Part shown: in pieces, positions 1 to 7,107 of the stretch
Numbering within the stretch: position 1 is the stretch's first letter
How the letters are laid out: each line of letters opens with the position of its first letter
Source of the DNA: Hellea sp.
GTDB lineage: Bacteria > Pseudomonadota > Alphaproteobacteria > Caulobacterales > Maricaulaceae
Reading direction: 5' to 3'
Length of the DNA: 64,000 bases
Assembly (NCBI GenBank): GCA_028224375.1
Contig: JAOIVW010000015.1
Location: forward strand, 1 to 64,000
Translations under genes and position numbers: made by a program
The notes under the pieces: generated by a model
The model's database searches: none
What the model saw: the letters and a program-made list of their open reading frames with translations, nothing else
Told to the model about the DNA's origin: nothing

Positions 1-1
1 C

Positions 2-979
2 AGTTTTCAAGTTGATCGCGGCGAAATCTCTGCCAGCCTGGCGCAATCTCAATTTAACAGCATCACGCCAGAATTTCAGCTCAAGGCTGACATCATTGCG
101 CCGACTGAAGGCAATTTTGATTTCACGGGCGCAGATGCAATTGTCGATTGGGCGATTGATAACGGCATGCAGGTGCGCGGTCACGCACTGCTCTGGCACG
201 AAGCCACACCTGCCTATTTCTATGAGGGCACAAATAACCAAATTCGCGCGCGTCTTGAAACTTATATCAGCACCGTTGTTGAACATTTCAAAGGCCGCAT
301 CCCCGTCTGGGATGTCGCCAATGAAGTCGTCTCAGTAGATATTTTTAACGGCGATCAAGGCGTAGGGCCAGACCGCCGCACAGAGTGGTTTGAGGCGGTC
401 GGAAGCGGCGATTATTTAGATTGGGCGTTCCTCGCCGCGCGGGCCGCAGACCCGAATGCGCAGCTTTTCCTCAATGATTATAATACCGAAAATAGCCTTA
501 AGCGGGGCTGGCTCCTGGATATTGTCAGGCGTCTTCAAGACCGCAATATTCCTATCGACGGGATTGGCCACCAAATGCATATCCGTCCAGACACCTCCTC
601 AGCCGCCGCCCTGCAAGCGATTGATGATGTCGATAATGCATTTATGGGGTTGGTGAATCATATCACTGAATTTGATATGGATATTTATACGAATCCAGGA
701 TCTTGTTGGGAGAGCGAAACCAACTGCGAAGCTGATGTCGGGCCTAATCCGCCCGCTGAAATTTTGAACGCGCAAGCGCAAAAAATGCGCGAGCTCTTTA
801 ATGGATTTAAAGCCCGCTCCAGTGTTGAATCAGTCACAATGTGGGGCGTCATTGACAGTGATAGCTGGCTCAACACCTCCCCGACAGAACGCTTTAATTA
901 CCCGCTATTATTTGACAGAGAAGGCGAGCCAAAGCCCGCTTACCTCGCGATAACGGATGATGATTACGTGATTGGGTAG
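2..979 (+). CDS. endo-1,4-beta-xylanase, GH10 (5' end outside window)
   Basis: The frame is open from base 2, so the N-terminus and any signal peptide lie before the window. The 325 visible residues match the GH10 TIM barrel. RGHALLWHEATP is the substrate-binding strand region. WDVANEVV carries the predicted acid/base glutamate near residue 107 of the visible part, and ITEFDMD carries the predicted nucleophile glutamate near residue 223. The tail MWGVIDSDSW is typical of the family. GH10 enzymes hydrolyse internal beta-1,4-xylan bonds, usually outside the cytoplasm. A GH9 cellulase lies 3 kb downstream, so both suggest use of plant or algal cell-wall glucans and xylans. The family's TxENxxK start is replaced by TPEFQLKAD, a mild oddity. 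Family call is secure. Confidence 0.93.
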   Translation, partial: SFQVDRGEISASLAQSQFNSITPEFQLKADIIAPTEGNFDFTGADAIVDWAIDNGMQVRGHALLWHEATPAYFYEGTNNQIRARLETYISTVVEHFKGRIPVWDVANEVVSVDIFNGDQGVGPDRRTEWFEAVGSGDYLDWAFLAARAADPNAQLFLNDYNTENSLKRGWLLDIVRRLQDRNIPIDGIGHQMHIRPDTSSAAALQAIDDVDNAFMGLVNHITEFDMDIYTNPGSCWESETNCEADVGPNPPAEILNAQAQKMRELFNGFKARSSVESVTMWGVIDSDSWLNTSPTERFNYPLLFDREGEPKPAYLAITDDDYVIG

Positions 980-981
980 GG

Positions 982-1584
982 TCACCCGCCCAATTTTTTA
1001 CACGCCTCATAAGCATGACAATCTGTGCTGTGGTCATTGATCATGCCGACGGCTTGCATGAAGGCGTAGAGGATGACGGGGCCGACAAATTTGAAACCTC
1101 GTTTTTTCATATCTTTGGACATAGCAATGGATTCGGGGCTGTCTACTGGGGCGTCTTTAAAGTCTTTCCATGCATTTTGAATAGGCGTTCCGCCGACAAA
1201 GTCCCAGAGATAGTCGCTGAAATTAATTCCGTCCTCATCACGCATTTTGACAAAGACATGCGCGTTGGAAATGGCGGCATTGACCTTTAATTTAGAGCGA
1301 ATAATGCCTGCATTAGAGAGCAGGCGCTCGCGGTCTTTATCAGTGTAGTGAATAAGCTTGTCAGGATCAAAACCATCATAGGCGCGCAGCATTTCTTCGC
1401 GTTTGCGCAAGATAGTAATCCAGGCCAGCCCCGCTTGCTGCCCGTCTTGGATGAGCTTTGAAAACAGCTTTTTGCTATCACGAATAGGCCGCCCCCATTC
1501 CGTATCGTGATAATGGGTATAAAGCGGGTCAGTGGGCGGCACCCATCCGCAGCGGGGCAGGTCTGGAATTACGTCGTAGGTCAT
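982..1584 (-). CDS. tag: DNA-3-methyladenine glycosylase I
   Basis: This 200-residue protein aligns along the whole length of E. coli Tag (187 residues). It begins with RCGWVPPTDPLYTHYHDTEWG, which in the family holds the first zinc-binding Cys and His. It continues with DGQQAGLAWITILRKRE and GFKFVGPVILYAFMQAVG, and ends with NDHSTDCH, in which His and Cys four residues apart supply the other zinc ligands. Tag excises 3-methyladenine from alkylated DNA in the cytoplasm. The start is an ATG. The gene runs tail-to-tail with the xylanase with only 2 bases between them, so no dedicated terminator fits there. Confidence 0.96.
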   Translation of the reverse strand: MTYDVIPDLPRCGWVPPTDPLYTHYHDTEWGRPIRDSKKLFSKLIQDGQQAGLAWITILRKREEMLRAYDGFDPDKLIHYTDKDRERLLSNAGIIRSKLKVNAAISNAHVFVKMRDEDGINFSDYLWDFVGGTPIQNAWKDFKDAPVDSPESIAMSKDMKKRGFKFVGPVILYAFMQAVGMINDHSTDCHAYEACKKLGG

Positions 1585-1643
1585 ATTGTGCCCTTACCTC
1601 TATTTATTTCTTTTTAATATAGGGGAGGTCTCCATTAGTAATA

Positions 1644-1709
1644 ATACGTGCTTACAGAAACTTGCTAAGCTAGGAGCGCCTTGTTAACTTCCGAACACTT
1701 AGCACGTAT
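1644..1709. repeat. 9-bp inverted repeat in promoter region of the small lipoprotein gene
   Basis: ATACGTGCT at 1644-1652 is the exact reverse complement of AGCACGTAT at 1701-1709. The arms lie 48 bases apart in the AT-rich gap between divergent tag and the putative lipoprotein gene. The right arm is 12 bases before the ATG at 1722. It may be a looped operator or a long 5'-UTR stem. Function is unknown and a chance repeat is possible. Confidence 0.35.
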
Positions 1710-1721
1710 AGCGAGATAGCT

Positions 1722-2177
1722 ATGAAAGTATTGCAAATTCTTTTTCTCTTAGGGGCTTCTACGGCCTGCAGTGCTTGTCATACCTCTTCATTACAATCAC
1801 CCATACCCGACACTGACTTTAGCCTGTCTTCAGAAGCTCTGGATAAGGGATTTTCCGTGAAGCTTGAAAATACATCTGCCAACGATATTTGCATATTTGC
1901 TGGGGATTGGCCTGCAGCTGTAAAAGGAGGTTTGCCTGGAATTACGGCCGGAAACTACGTTGGTCACACATCAGCCCTGCCTTATATTGAAATAGGCGAG
2001 CAGAAGTTTAAATACGCAAGATGGCTTTCAGTTTTAGGGCATAGCTCAGTGCAACGGAAGATTGAACCATCGGAAATTATCGAAACAATACTGCTCTATG
2101 CTGATTTTAGCGATTTACCAGAAAACCGTATGGATGCCGAACTTCGTTATCCAATTACGGCGCTAAACTGTCGATAA
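1722..2177 (+). CDS. putative lipoprotein of unknown function
   Basis: This 151-residue protein starts with a basic Lys and a hydrophobic run (MKVLQILFLLGASTACSAC), giving a signal peptide with candidate lipidation cysteines in an imperfect lipobox. The mature part is about 130 residues and contains YIEIGEQ and ELRYPITALNC. I do not recognise a domain. A weak GAG-type ribosome site (GCGAGATAG) precedes the ATG. It stands alone, divergent from tag and converging on the TTG-started gene at 2231-2593. An exported envelope protein is the most that can be said. Confidence 0.6.
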   Translation: MKVLQILFLLGASTACSACHTSSLQSPIPDTDFSLSSEALDKGFSVKLENTSANDICIFAGDWPAAVKGGLPGITAGNYVGHTSALPYIEIGEQKFKYARWLSVLGHSSVQRKIEPSEIIETILLYADFSDLPENRMDAELRYPITALNCR

Positions 2178-2230
2178 TATCCATCCAACACGCTCATTCT
2201 CTTCGTTCTAAGGCAAAGCAATGTCCGTAA

Positions 2231-2593
2231 TTATTTAATTAAATCCTTTTCCACGACTTCTTCATAGCGCGATTGGCCCCATGAGTGATCGCCCTCTATC
2301 CATTCCCAATCCAGATCAAAGGCGAGGCGCTCATCCTCCATGATTGAGAAGACCGCGCGGGCCTTACCCGCTTTCAAATGCTTATCCGTTGTCAGGCAAT
2401 GATAAAGTAAGTCGCCTTGCATGTCGTCAGTGAACTGGCCGATGATATGGCCTTCGCGCACATCTCCGCCAAAATAATCGGCATAAAACACCATACCTTC
2501 TTGCCAGAAATGAAAGCGGGTCTTGCCGCTGGCGACTCCATTTTCGCTATTGTGAACAGGCACAAAGACGCGGTTATCCAGCGAGAGTTTCAA
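2231..2593 (-). CDS. conserved protein, often labelled n-acetylglutamate synthase (function unproven)
   Basis: The 120-residue protein matches a small conserved family through the pattern NSENGVASGKTRFHFWQEG, ADYFGGDVREGHIIGQF and a WEWIEG segment. Databases often carry the name n-acetylglutamate synthase for it without biochemical support; it has no GNAT acetyl-CoA motif. The start is a TTG overlapping the stop of the upstream GNAT gene as TTGA, so translation is probably coupled. The next in-frame Met is too deep in the conserved region. It is the last gene of a minus-strand set ygfZ, GNAT and this one. Confidence 0.7.
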   Translation of the reverse strand: MKLSLDNRVFVPVHNSENGVASGKTRFHFWQEGMVFYADYFGGDVREGHIIGQFTDDMQGDLLYHCLTTDKHLKAGKARAVFSIMEDERLAFDLDWEWIEGDHSWGQSRYEEVVEKDLIK

Positions 2594-3060
2594 AGGTATT
2601 TTTCCATGCCGATATTGGCGCGCGCGTAAACGGGATGCGGACCTTCGTGATTGACCGTCCAGCCATTGCGCGCATAGAGGCGCAGCGCCGCGGCGTTTTT
2701 CGTATTGGAGAGTAGGAAGAGATAATCCAATTCCAACTCCGTCTTGGCATAGTCTTCAATTGCGCTCATCAGATGTTGCCCGATGCCTTCACCGCGAAAC
2801 TTGGAATCGACTGCCATCTTGGTCAGCTCATATCGCCCGTCTTCATGTTTCTTCAGCGCCCCTGCGCCCGCGACCTCATCACCGATATGGGCGGAAAGAA
2901 TATGATTGCCGTTCTGGATATAAATCTCGGGACGCGCGACCATCAACTTGTCGCTCTCTTCCATATGGTGCAGCTCTTTTATCCATTCGGCATTAAGCGC
3001 GGCAAAGCGGGGCAGGGCGCTCTTATCGTCGACGCGGATATCAATCTCATTCAGAGCCAT
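2590..3060 (-). CDS. GNAT-family N-acetyltransferase
   Basis: This is a cytoplasmic GNAT fold of about 156 residues. The acetyl-CoA pyrophosphate-binding motif reads RGEGIGQHLMSAIEDYAK, and motif B contains LLSNTKNAAALRLYARNGW. I start at the ATG at 3060 because GGAAG lies seven bases upstream; a longer in-frame start at 3093 would extend well into ygfZ. Even so, the start sits 14 bases inside the 3' end of ygfZ, and the stop overlaps the next gene. The three-gene order suggests one transcript. The acetyl acceptor cannot be read from the sequence. Confidence 0.85.
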   Translation of the reverse strand: MALNEIDIRVDDKSALPRFAALNAEWIKELHHMEESDKLMVARPEIYIQNGNHILSAHIGDEVAGAGALKKHEDGRYELTKMAVDSKFRGEGIGQHLMSAIEDYAKTELELDYLFLLSNTKNAAALRLYARNGWTVNHEGPHPVYARANIGMEKYL

Positions 3061-3820
3061 CAATACTTCCAAAGATTTGCACCTGAACGTCATTTATCGT
3101 CGGCTCAACCTCTGCGGCTTTGAGACGGTCTAAGCGGATAAGCCCCATGCCCATTTGGCCGTGAACGGAGAGCACATCGCCAATGACCCGCTCGCCTGCC
3201 ATGATGCGGTCACCTGTTTTGGCCGCGCCGTTGAGGATAAGCCCGCGCATACGTTTCTTGACCGTGGTCATACGCTTCATGCGGGAGACGACTTCCTGGC
3301 CAACAAAGCAGCCCTTTTTGAAATCCACCCCGTGCATCAAATCCATATTAGCATCGGCGGGGAAGGTGGTCACAGTCTCAAAATCCCATTCGCTGTCCAC
3401 CACGCCGAGGGAGAGGCGGTGGGCGTTATAATCACCTGAGCTTTCTAGATAATCTTCCATAATCACCCGCCGCCCAAGTGAAGCGTGACGCGGATCGGCA
3501 TGGCCTTCCTCGCCATGACCATCCCACATGGCGTAAACATTATGCGTCTCGGTGATGTCGGTGATTTCTATCGGGGCGCGAAGCTTATACATGCGCAGGC
3601 GTTTGAATAAATCAGCCGCGAATTTTGTGGGCGTGTCGAGCAGCAGGTCATCCCCGTCTTGGGTGACAAAGAAATCGGCAATGATTTTACCTTGCGGGGT
3701 GAGCAAGGCGGCAAAGCTCATAGGCCCGCCTAAGCTGTTACTGATAAGCCCGTCCAGCCACGCGTCCACACCCTCACCAGAGAGGCGGAAGACGGAACGG
3801 GAAAGTTGAGCAATAGGCAT
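3047..3820 (-). CDS. ygfZ: YgfZ/GcvT-like folate-binding Fe-S cluster maintenance protein
   Basis: The 257-residue protein has the hallmark KGCFVGQEVVSR motif (family pattern K-G-C-[FY]-x-G-Q-E) in the middle and the GcvT-like N-terminal domain with SLGGPMSFAALLTPQGKI. YgfZ proteins bind tetrahydrofolate and support assembly or repair of certain iron-sulfur enzymes in the cytoplasm; the motif cysteine is needed for activity in E. coli. The length is a little shorter than E. coli YgfZ (326). The ATG at 3820 has no clear Shine-Dalgarno sequence. It is first in a three-gene minus-strand cluster and divergent from the GH9 gene. Confidence 0.9.
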   Translation of the reverse strand: MPIAQLSRSVFRLSGEGVDAWLDGLISNSLGGPMSFAALLTPQGKIIADFFVTQDGDDLLLDTPTKFAADLFKRLRMYKLRAPIEITDITETHNVYAMWDGHGEEGHADPRHASLGRRVIMEDYLESSGDYNAHRLSLGVVDSEWDFETVTTFPADANMDLMHGVDFKKGCFVGQEVVSRMKRMTTVKKRMRGLILNGAAKTGDRIMAGERVIGDVLSVHGQMGMGLIRLDRLKAAEVEPTINDVQVQIFGSIDGSE

Positions 3821-3901
3821 AAGGTGGACTTAAGTGCTAAGCCCACCAACGGCAAGGGGTGTCGCGTTTTCAGTGTAAGGTCATAAGACGCTTTCCTAAG
3901 A

Positions 3902-3921
3902 ATTTCCCGTTAGAAGGGAAA
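3902..3921. promoter_or_regulatory. short inverted repeat between ygfZ and the GH9 gene
   Basis: TTTCCC and GGGAAA flank a seven-base centre in the 160-bp divergent gap. The position, about 60 bases before the cellulase ATG, fits an operator or a small 5' hairpin. Nothing else supports a function. Confidence 0.3.
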
Positions 3922-3980
3922 TCTATTTTGTTTTCGCGCGGGCACAGCTATGTAGATATTTGGCTGGACAATAGATTATT

Positions 3981-6035
3981 ATGTTATCTTCAAAACTTGC
4001 ACTTTTTCTAGGCGCGTCAGCTATTGTAGCGGCAGGCATAACGCCTGTCTTACAGACAACATTACAGCCCGCACCAAGACCCCCGGTCATCGTGCAGCAT
4101 CCTGCGCCGAGCCACATCCCTAGCGCCATCGCTGCTGTGCAACTGACAGATAGGGCTGCACCACAGTCTGACCCGGTCAACTCCGAAGCCCAAAGCGGCG
4201 ATATATTAGTCAACCAACATGGCTTCATTTTAAACGGCCCGAAACGCGGCGTCTTAGTCCGCTCGGACTCGTCTACGGTGATATGGCGTTTGCGCGATGC
4301 GGCGAATTCTATCCTGTTGTCGGGCCGCACAACGAATTTTGGATTTGATGCCTTATCAGGACAATCGCTTCACCATATCGATTTTTCACCCTTCAACGTG
4401 GCGGGCGAGGGGTATCGTCTTCAGGTCGGGTCAAAATTTAGCGAGCCCTTCTCAATATCTGAACGGCCTTACGAGCAGCTCGCCAAAGATAGTCTGTCTT
4501 ATTATTATCTCAGCCGCGCAGCGGAACCTGTTATTGAGGCTTATGCACCTGCCGCTACCCCGCCTCTGACGCGGGCTGCGGGACATGTGAATGAGACGGT
4601 CAGCTGTTTTACCGGGGATGATGATCGCGGCACAAACTGGCCCTCTTGTGGCTATTCACGCGATGTGTCTGGCGGCTGGTATGATGCCGGTGATTACGGA
4701 AAATATACGGTCAGTAACGGCATCACGAGCTGGTCATTGCTGAGCATAGCCGAACGCCGCAAGCAGGCCTTTAACCAATGCGCTGTGACCTATCACGACG
4801 GGCAGATGTTGATGCCTGAAAACCAAAACGGGGTAAATGACCTTTTAGATGAGGCGCGGCGGGGCATAGAGCAAATGCTGAAAATGCAGATAACGGATAC
4901 AACACCTGTCGCCGTCACATTAGGAGATCAGCCAGGTCTCGGTGCTTTGAATATCACGCAAATAAATGCTGCCGGTCTTGTCCATCACAAAGTTCACGGC
5001 CAATATTGGCCGCCTGATTTACTCGCGCCAGCTGATGATAACATTCCGCGCGCGCTCTATCCGCCTTCTACACAGGCGACGTTGCATCTGGCCGCTGTGG
5101 GCGCGAAATGTGCGCGGCATTACCAAGCCGATGATCCTGACTTTGCCGCGCAATGCCTTACTGCGGCGCAAACCGCTTATAGCGCGGCCAAGGCGGTCCC
5201 TAACGCTTACGCCCATGGGAATTTTGCAGGGGGCGGCGGCGTGACAGACGGCTTCGCAGGAGATGAATTTGCCTGGGCGGCGACAGAATTATTTCTGACC
5301 ACGGGCGAGGCGCAATATCAGGCGGATATTCAAACCTATCAGGGCGATAGCTATAATACGAGCGGGCAGGGCGACATGTATTGGGGCGACATGCAAAATT
5401 TTGGCATGCTGGCTTTGGTTCGGGCCTCTCTGAAACGAAGCGATACGTCTTACACAGACGCTGAAGTAAAAGCCCGCCGCGATGTTCTTATTTTGGCAGA
5501 TGCCTATCATGGCCAGAGCGCGAATACGGGCTACGGGATTCCTCGCGATGTGCCTGAGCTTTATTGGGGCTCAAATGCCGCCATGCTCTACCGCGCTATG
5601 GTCTTAGCCCATGCCTATGAGATCAGCGGCGAGACGAAATATTACGACAGTGTTGTGGACGTTATGGATTATTTGCTAGGCCGCAATCCGCTCAGCCAAT
5701 CCTATATTGCGGGCTATGGCGAGCAGGCGATGGAACGCCCTCACCACCGGTTTTGGGCCAATGTGCGTGACGGCTCTTTCCCAAAACCTCCCGCCGGAGC
5801 CATGGCAGGCGGCCCGAATAATACGGCGATGATCGACCCGATTGCGCAACAGCTTGAGGGCAATTGCACAGGGCTGACCTGCTATACCGACCATGAGGAT
5901 GCTTATAGCCTTAATGAGGTTTCGATTATCTGGAACGGCGCCTTGGTTTGGGTGTCAAATTGGCTTGATGCGCAAAGTTCGCTATGTTTGTTTGACATTC
6001 TCGAACCTGAATTGGAGCCACTGGATCTGCCTTAG
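3981..6035 (+). CDS. secreted glycoside hydrolase family 9 (endoglucanase-type)
   Basis: The protein has 684 residues. Residues 1-30 form a signal peptide (LALFLGASAIVAAGITPV). Residues about 70-160 are the CelD-type N-terminal Ig-like domain (ILVNQHGFILNGPKRGVLV). The rest is the GH9 (alpha/alpha)6 barrel. GGWYDAGDYGKYTVSNG holds the catalytic-base aspartates, PHHRFWA is the conserved His region, and DHEDAYSLNEVSIIWN holds the catalytic-acid glutamate. GH9 enzymes cleave beta-1,4-glucans with inversion. A short acidic tail (EPELEPLDLP) follows the barrel. With the GH10 xylanase it points to extracellular plant or algal polysaccharide breakdown. The exact substrate is not determined. Confidence 0.92.
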   Translation: MLSSKLALFLGASAIVAAGITPVLQTTLQPAPRPPVIVQHPAPSHIPSAIAAVQLTDRAAPQSDPVNSEAQSGDILVNQHGFILNGPKRGVLVRSDSSTVIWRLRDAANSILLSGRTTNFGFDALSGQSLHHIDFSPFNVAGEGYRLQVGSKFSEPFSISERPYEQLAKDSLSYYYLSRAAEPVIEAYAPAATPPLTRAAGHVNETVSCFTGDDDRGTNWPSCGYSRDVSGGWYDAGDYGKYTVSNGITSWSLLSIAERRKQAFNQCAVTYHDGQMLMPENQNGVNDLLDEARRGIEQMLKMQITDTTPVAVTLGDQPGLGALNITQINAAGLVHHKVHGQYWPPDLLAPADDNIPRALYPPSTQATLHLAAVGAKCARHYQADDPDFAAQCLTAAQTAYSAAKAVPNAYAHGNFAGGGGVTDGFAGDEFAWAATELFLTTGEAQYQADIQTYQGDSYNTSGQGDMYWGDMQNFGMLALVRASLKRSDTSYTDAEVKARRDVLILADAYHGQSANTGYGIPRDVPELYWGSNAAMLYRAMVLAHAYEISGETKYYDSVVDVMDYLLGRNPLSQSYIAGYGEQAMERPHHRFWANVRDGSFPKPPAGAMAGGPNNTAMIDPIAQQLEGNCTGLTCYTDHEDAYSLNEVSIIWNGALVWVSNWLDAQSSLCLFDILEPELEPLDLP

Positions 6036-6154
6036 TCAGCCTTCATCATAATTTGGTCACATCCTTGCTTTACCTATCACCAAAGTCGCGCCATAACGCA
6101 CTAAATGGGTCGCGGCATAAGCGGGTCAAATTTTTTAAGGCTGGATAAAACCTG

Positions 6155-6553
6155 ATGTCATTTATCAAACGCATTTTTACATGGTGGAACGGGTCAACCT
6201 TTGGCACCAATTGGGAAATTCGCCGCAAGGGCAATAAGGTCGGCGAAGATGCTTATGGCAATACCTATTTCGAGCAAAAATCCGATGCCTATGACGGGCG
6301 TCTGCGGCGCTGGGTGACTTATACGGGTTATGCTGACGCGTCGCGCATTCCGCCAGAATGGCAGGGATGGCTCAATTACACACATGAAGATGTGCCGACA
6401 GATGATACGCGCACCGATTATGACTGGGAGCTGGAACACCGCCCGAACCTGACGGGAACGGTTCACGCCTATAAGCCCAAAGGTTCGCTGGACCGCGGCG
6501 GGAAACGCGCCAAAGTCGCGTCGGACTACGAAGCCTGGAATCCAGATGCCTAA
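6155..6553 (+). CDS. NADH:ubiquinone oxidoreductase accessory subunit, NDUFA12 family
   Basis: The 132-residue protein matches the NDUFA12/B17.2 family: FTWWNGSTFGTNWEIRRKG, then GNTYFEQ, RRWVTYTGYADASRIPPEWQGWLNY and a C-terminal HRPNLTGT segment. This is a complex I accessory subunit shared by mitochondria and alphaproteobacteria, so it is a strong lineage marker. It has no transmembrane segment and would sit peripherally on complex I. Its stop overlaps the next start by 8 bases, so it is co-translated with the DUF2155 gene, the usual alphaproteobacterial pairing. Confidence 0.95.
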   Translation: MSFIKRIFTWWNGSTFGTNWEIRRKGNKVGEDAYGNTYFEQKSDAYDGRLRRWVTYTGYADASRIPPEWQGWLNYTHEDVPTDDTRTDYDWELEHRPNLTGTVHAYKPKGSLDRGGKRAKVASDYEAWNPDA

Positions 6554-6965
6554 GGATCTGGTGCGTAAGAGCCTGACAGCGCTGATACTGGCCGCGCCGC
6601 TTATTTGCGGAAACGCTATGGCCGAGAACCTTGTCGGCAATGCCGTTGTTCTGCGCACGCTGGATAAAGTCACGGCGACGACGGAAGACTACACCGTGAA
6701 AATCGGCGATGAACTTCAATATGGCTCGCTGACCGTGGCGGTCAAACATTGCGAAAAAAAGCCGCCCGAAGACGTGCCCGAAACCTATGCCTTTCTACAA
6801 ATCGACGATTTGAAACTGGACGGCAAAGGCGATGACGCCGAAAAAGACCGCATCTTCTCAGGCTGGATGCTCGCCAGTAATCCCGCCATAAGCGCGCTCG
6901 ACCACGGCGTCTACGATATTTGGGTGATAGATTGCAAAGTGCCTGTGGCTAAGGGTTTGCGGTAG
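6546..6965 (+). CDS. DUF2155 domain protein, exported
   Basis: The 139-residue protein has an N-terminal signal peptide (SLTALILAAPLICGNAMA, cleavage near residue 26). The domain follows: NAVVLRTLDKVTATTEDYTV, GSLTVAVKHCEKKPPED, IFSGWMLASNPAISALDHGVYDIWVIDC. DUF2155 proteins are periplasmic, of unknown role, and typically encoded after the NDUFA12 gene, as here. Two conserved cysteines (in VKHCEK and VIDCK) could form a disulfide. The start overlaps the NDUFA12 gene by 8 bases. Confidence 0.9.
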   Translation: MPKDLVRKSLTALILAAPLICGNAMAENLVGNAVVLRTLDKVTATTEDYTVKIGDELQYGSLTVAVKHCEKKPPEDVPETYAFLQIDDLKLDGKGDDAEKDRIFSGWMLASNPAISALDHGVYDIWVIDCKVPVAKGLR

Positions 6966-6982
6966 GGTTTCTACCTATTTAT

Positions 6983-7091
6983 CGTCATTACCGCGCTTGA
7001 CGCGGTAACCCATAAGGCAACGTCACGTCTTGGAAAGTAGCCGTATAGGTTACCCGACGGGTGCGCCCGCTCGGCAAGTCGGGTAATGACG
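6983..7091. repeat. paired REP-type element (two hairpins in inverted orientation)
   Basis: The left unit starts with CGTCATTACC and folds as TTACCGCG, loop CTTGA, CGCGGTAA, followed by CCCA. The right unit, read on the minus strand, also starts CGTCATTACC and folds TTACCCGAC with GTCGGGTAA around a larger loop. The two units are thus inverted copies about 109 bp end to end, sitting between convergent genes, the usual place for REP or BIME elements. A related element lies at 9562-9714. It may also end transcription of the flanking genes. Confidence 0.75.
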
Positions 7092-7107
7092 GGAACGTTG
7101 CTACCCC

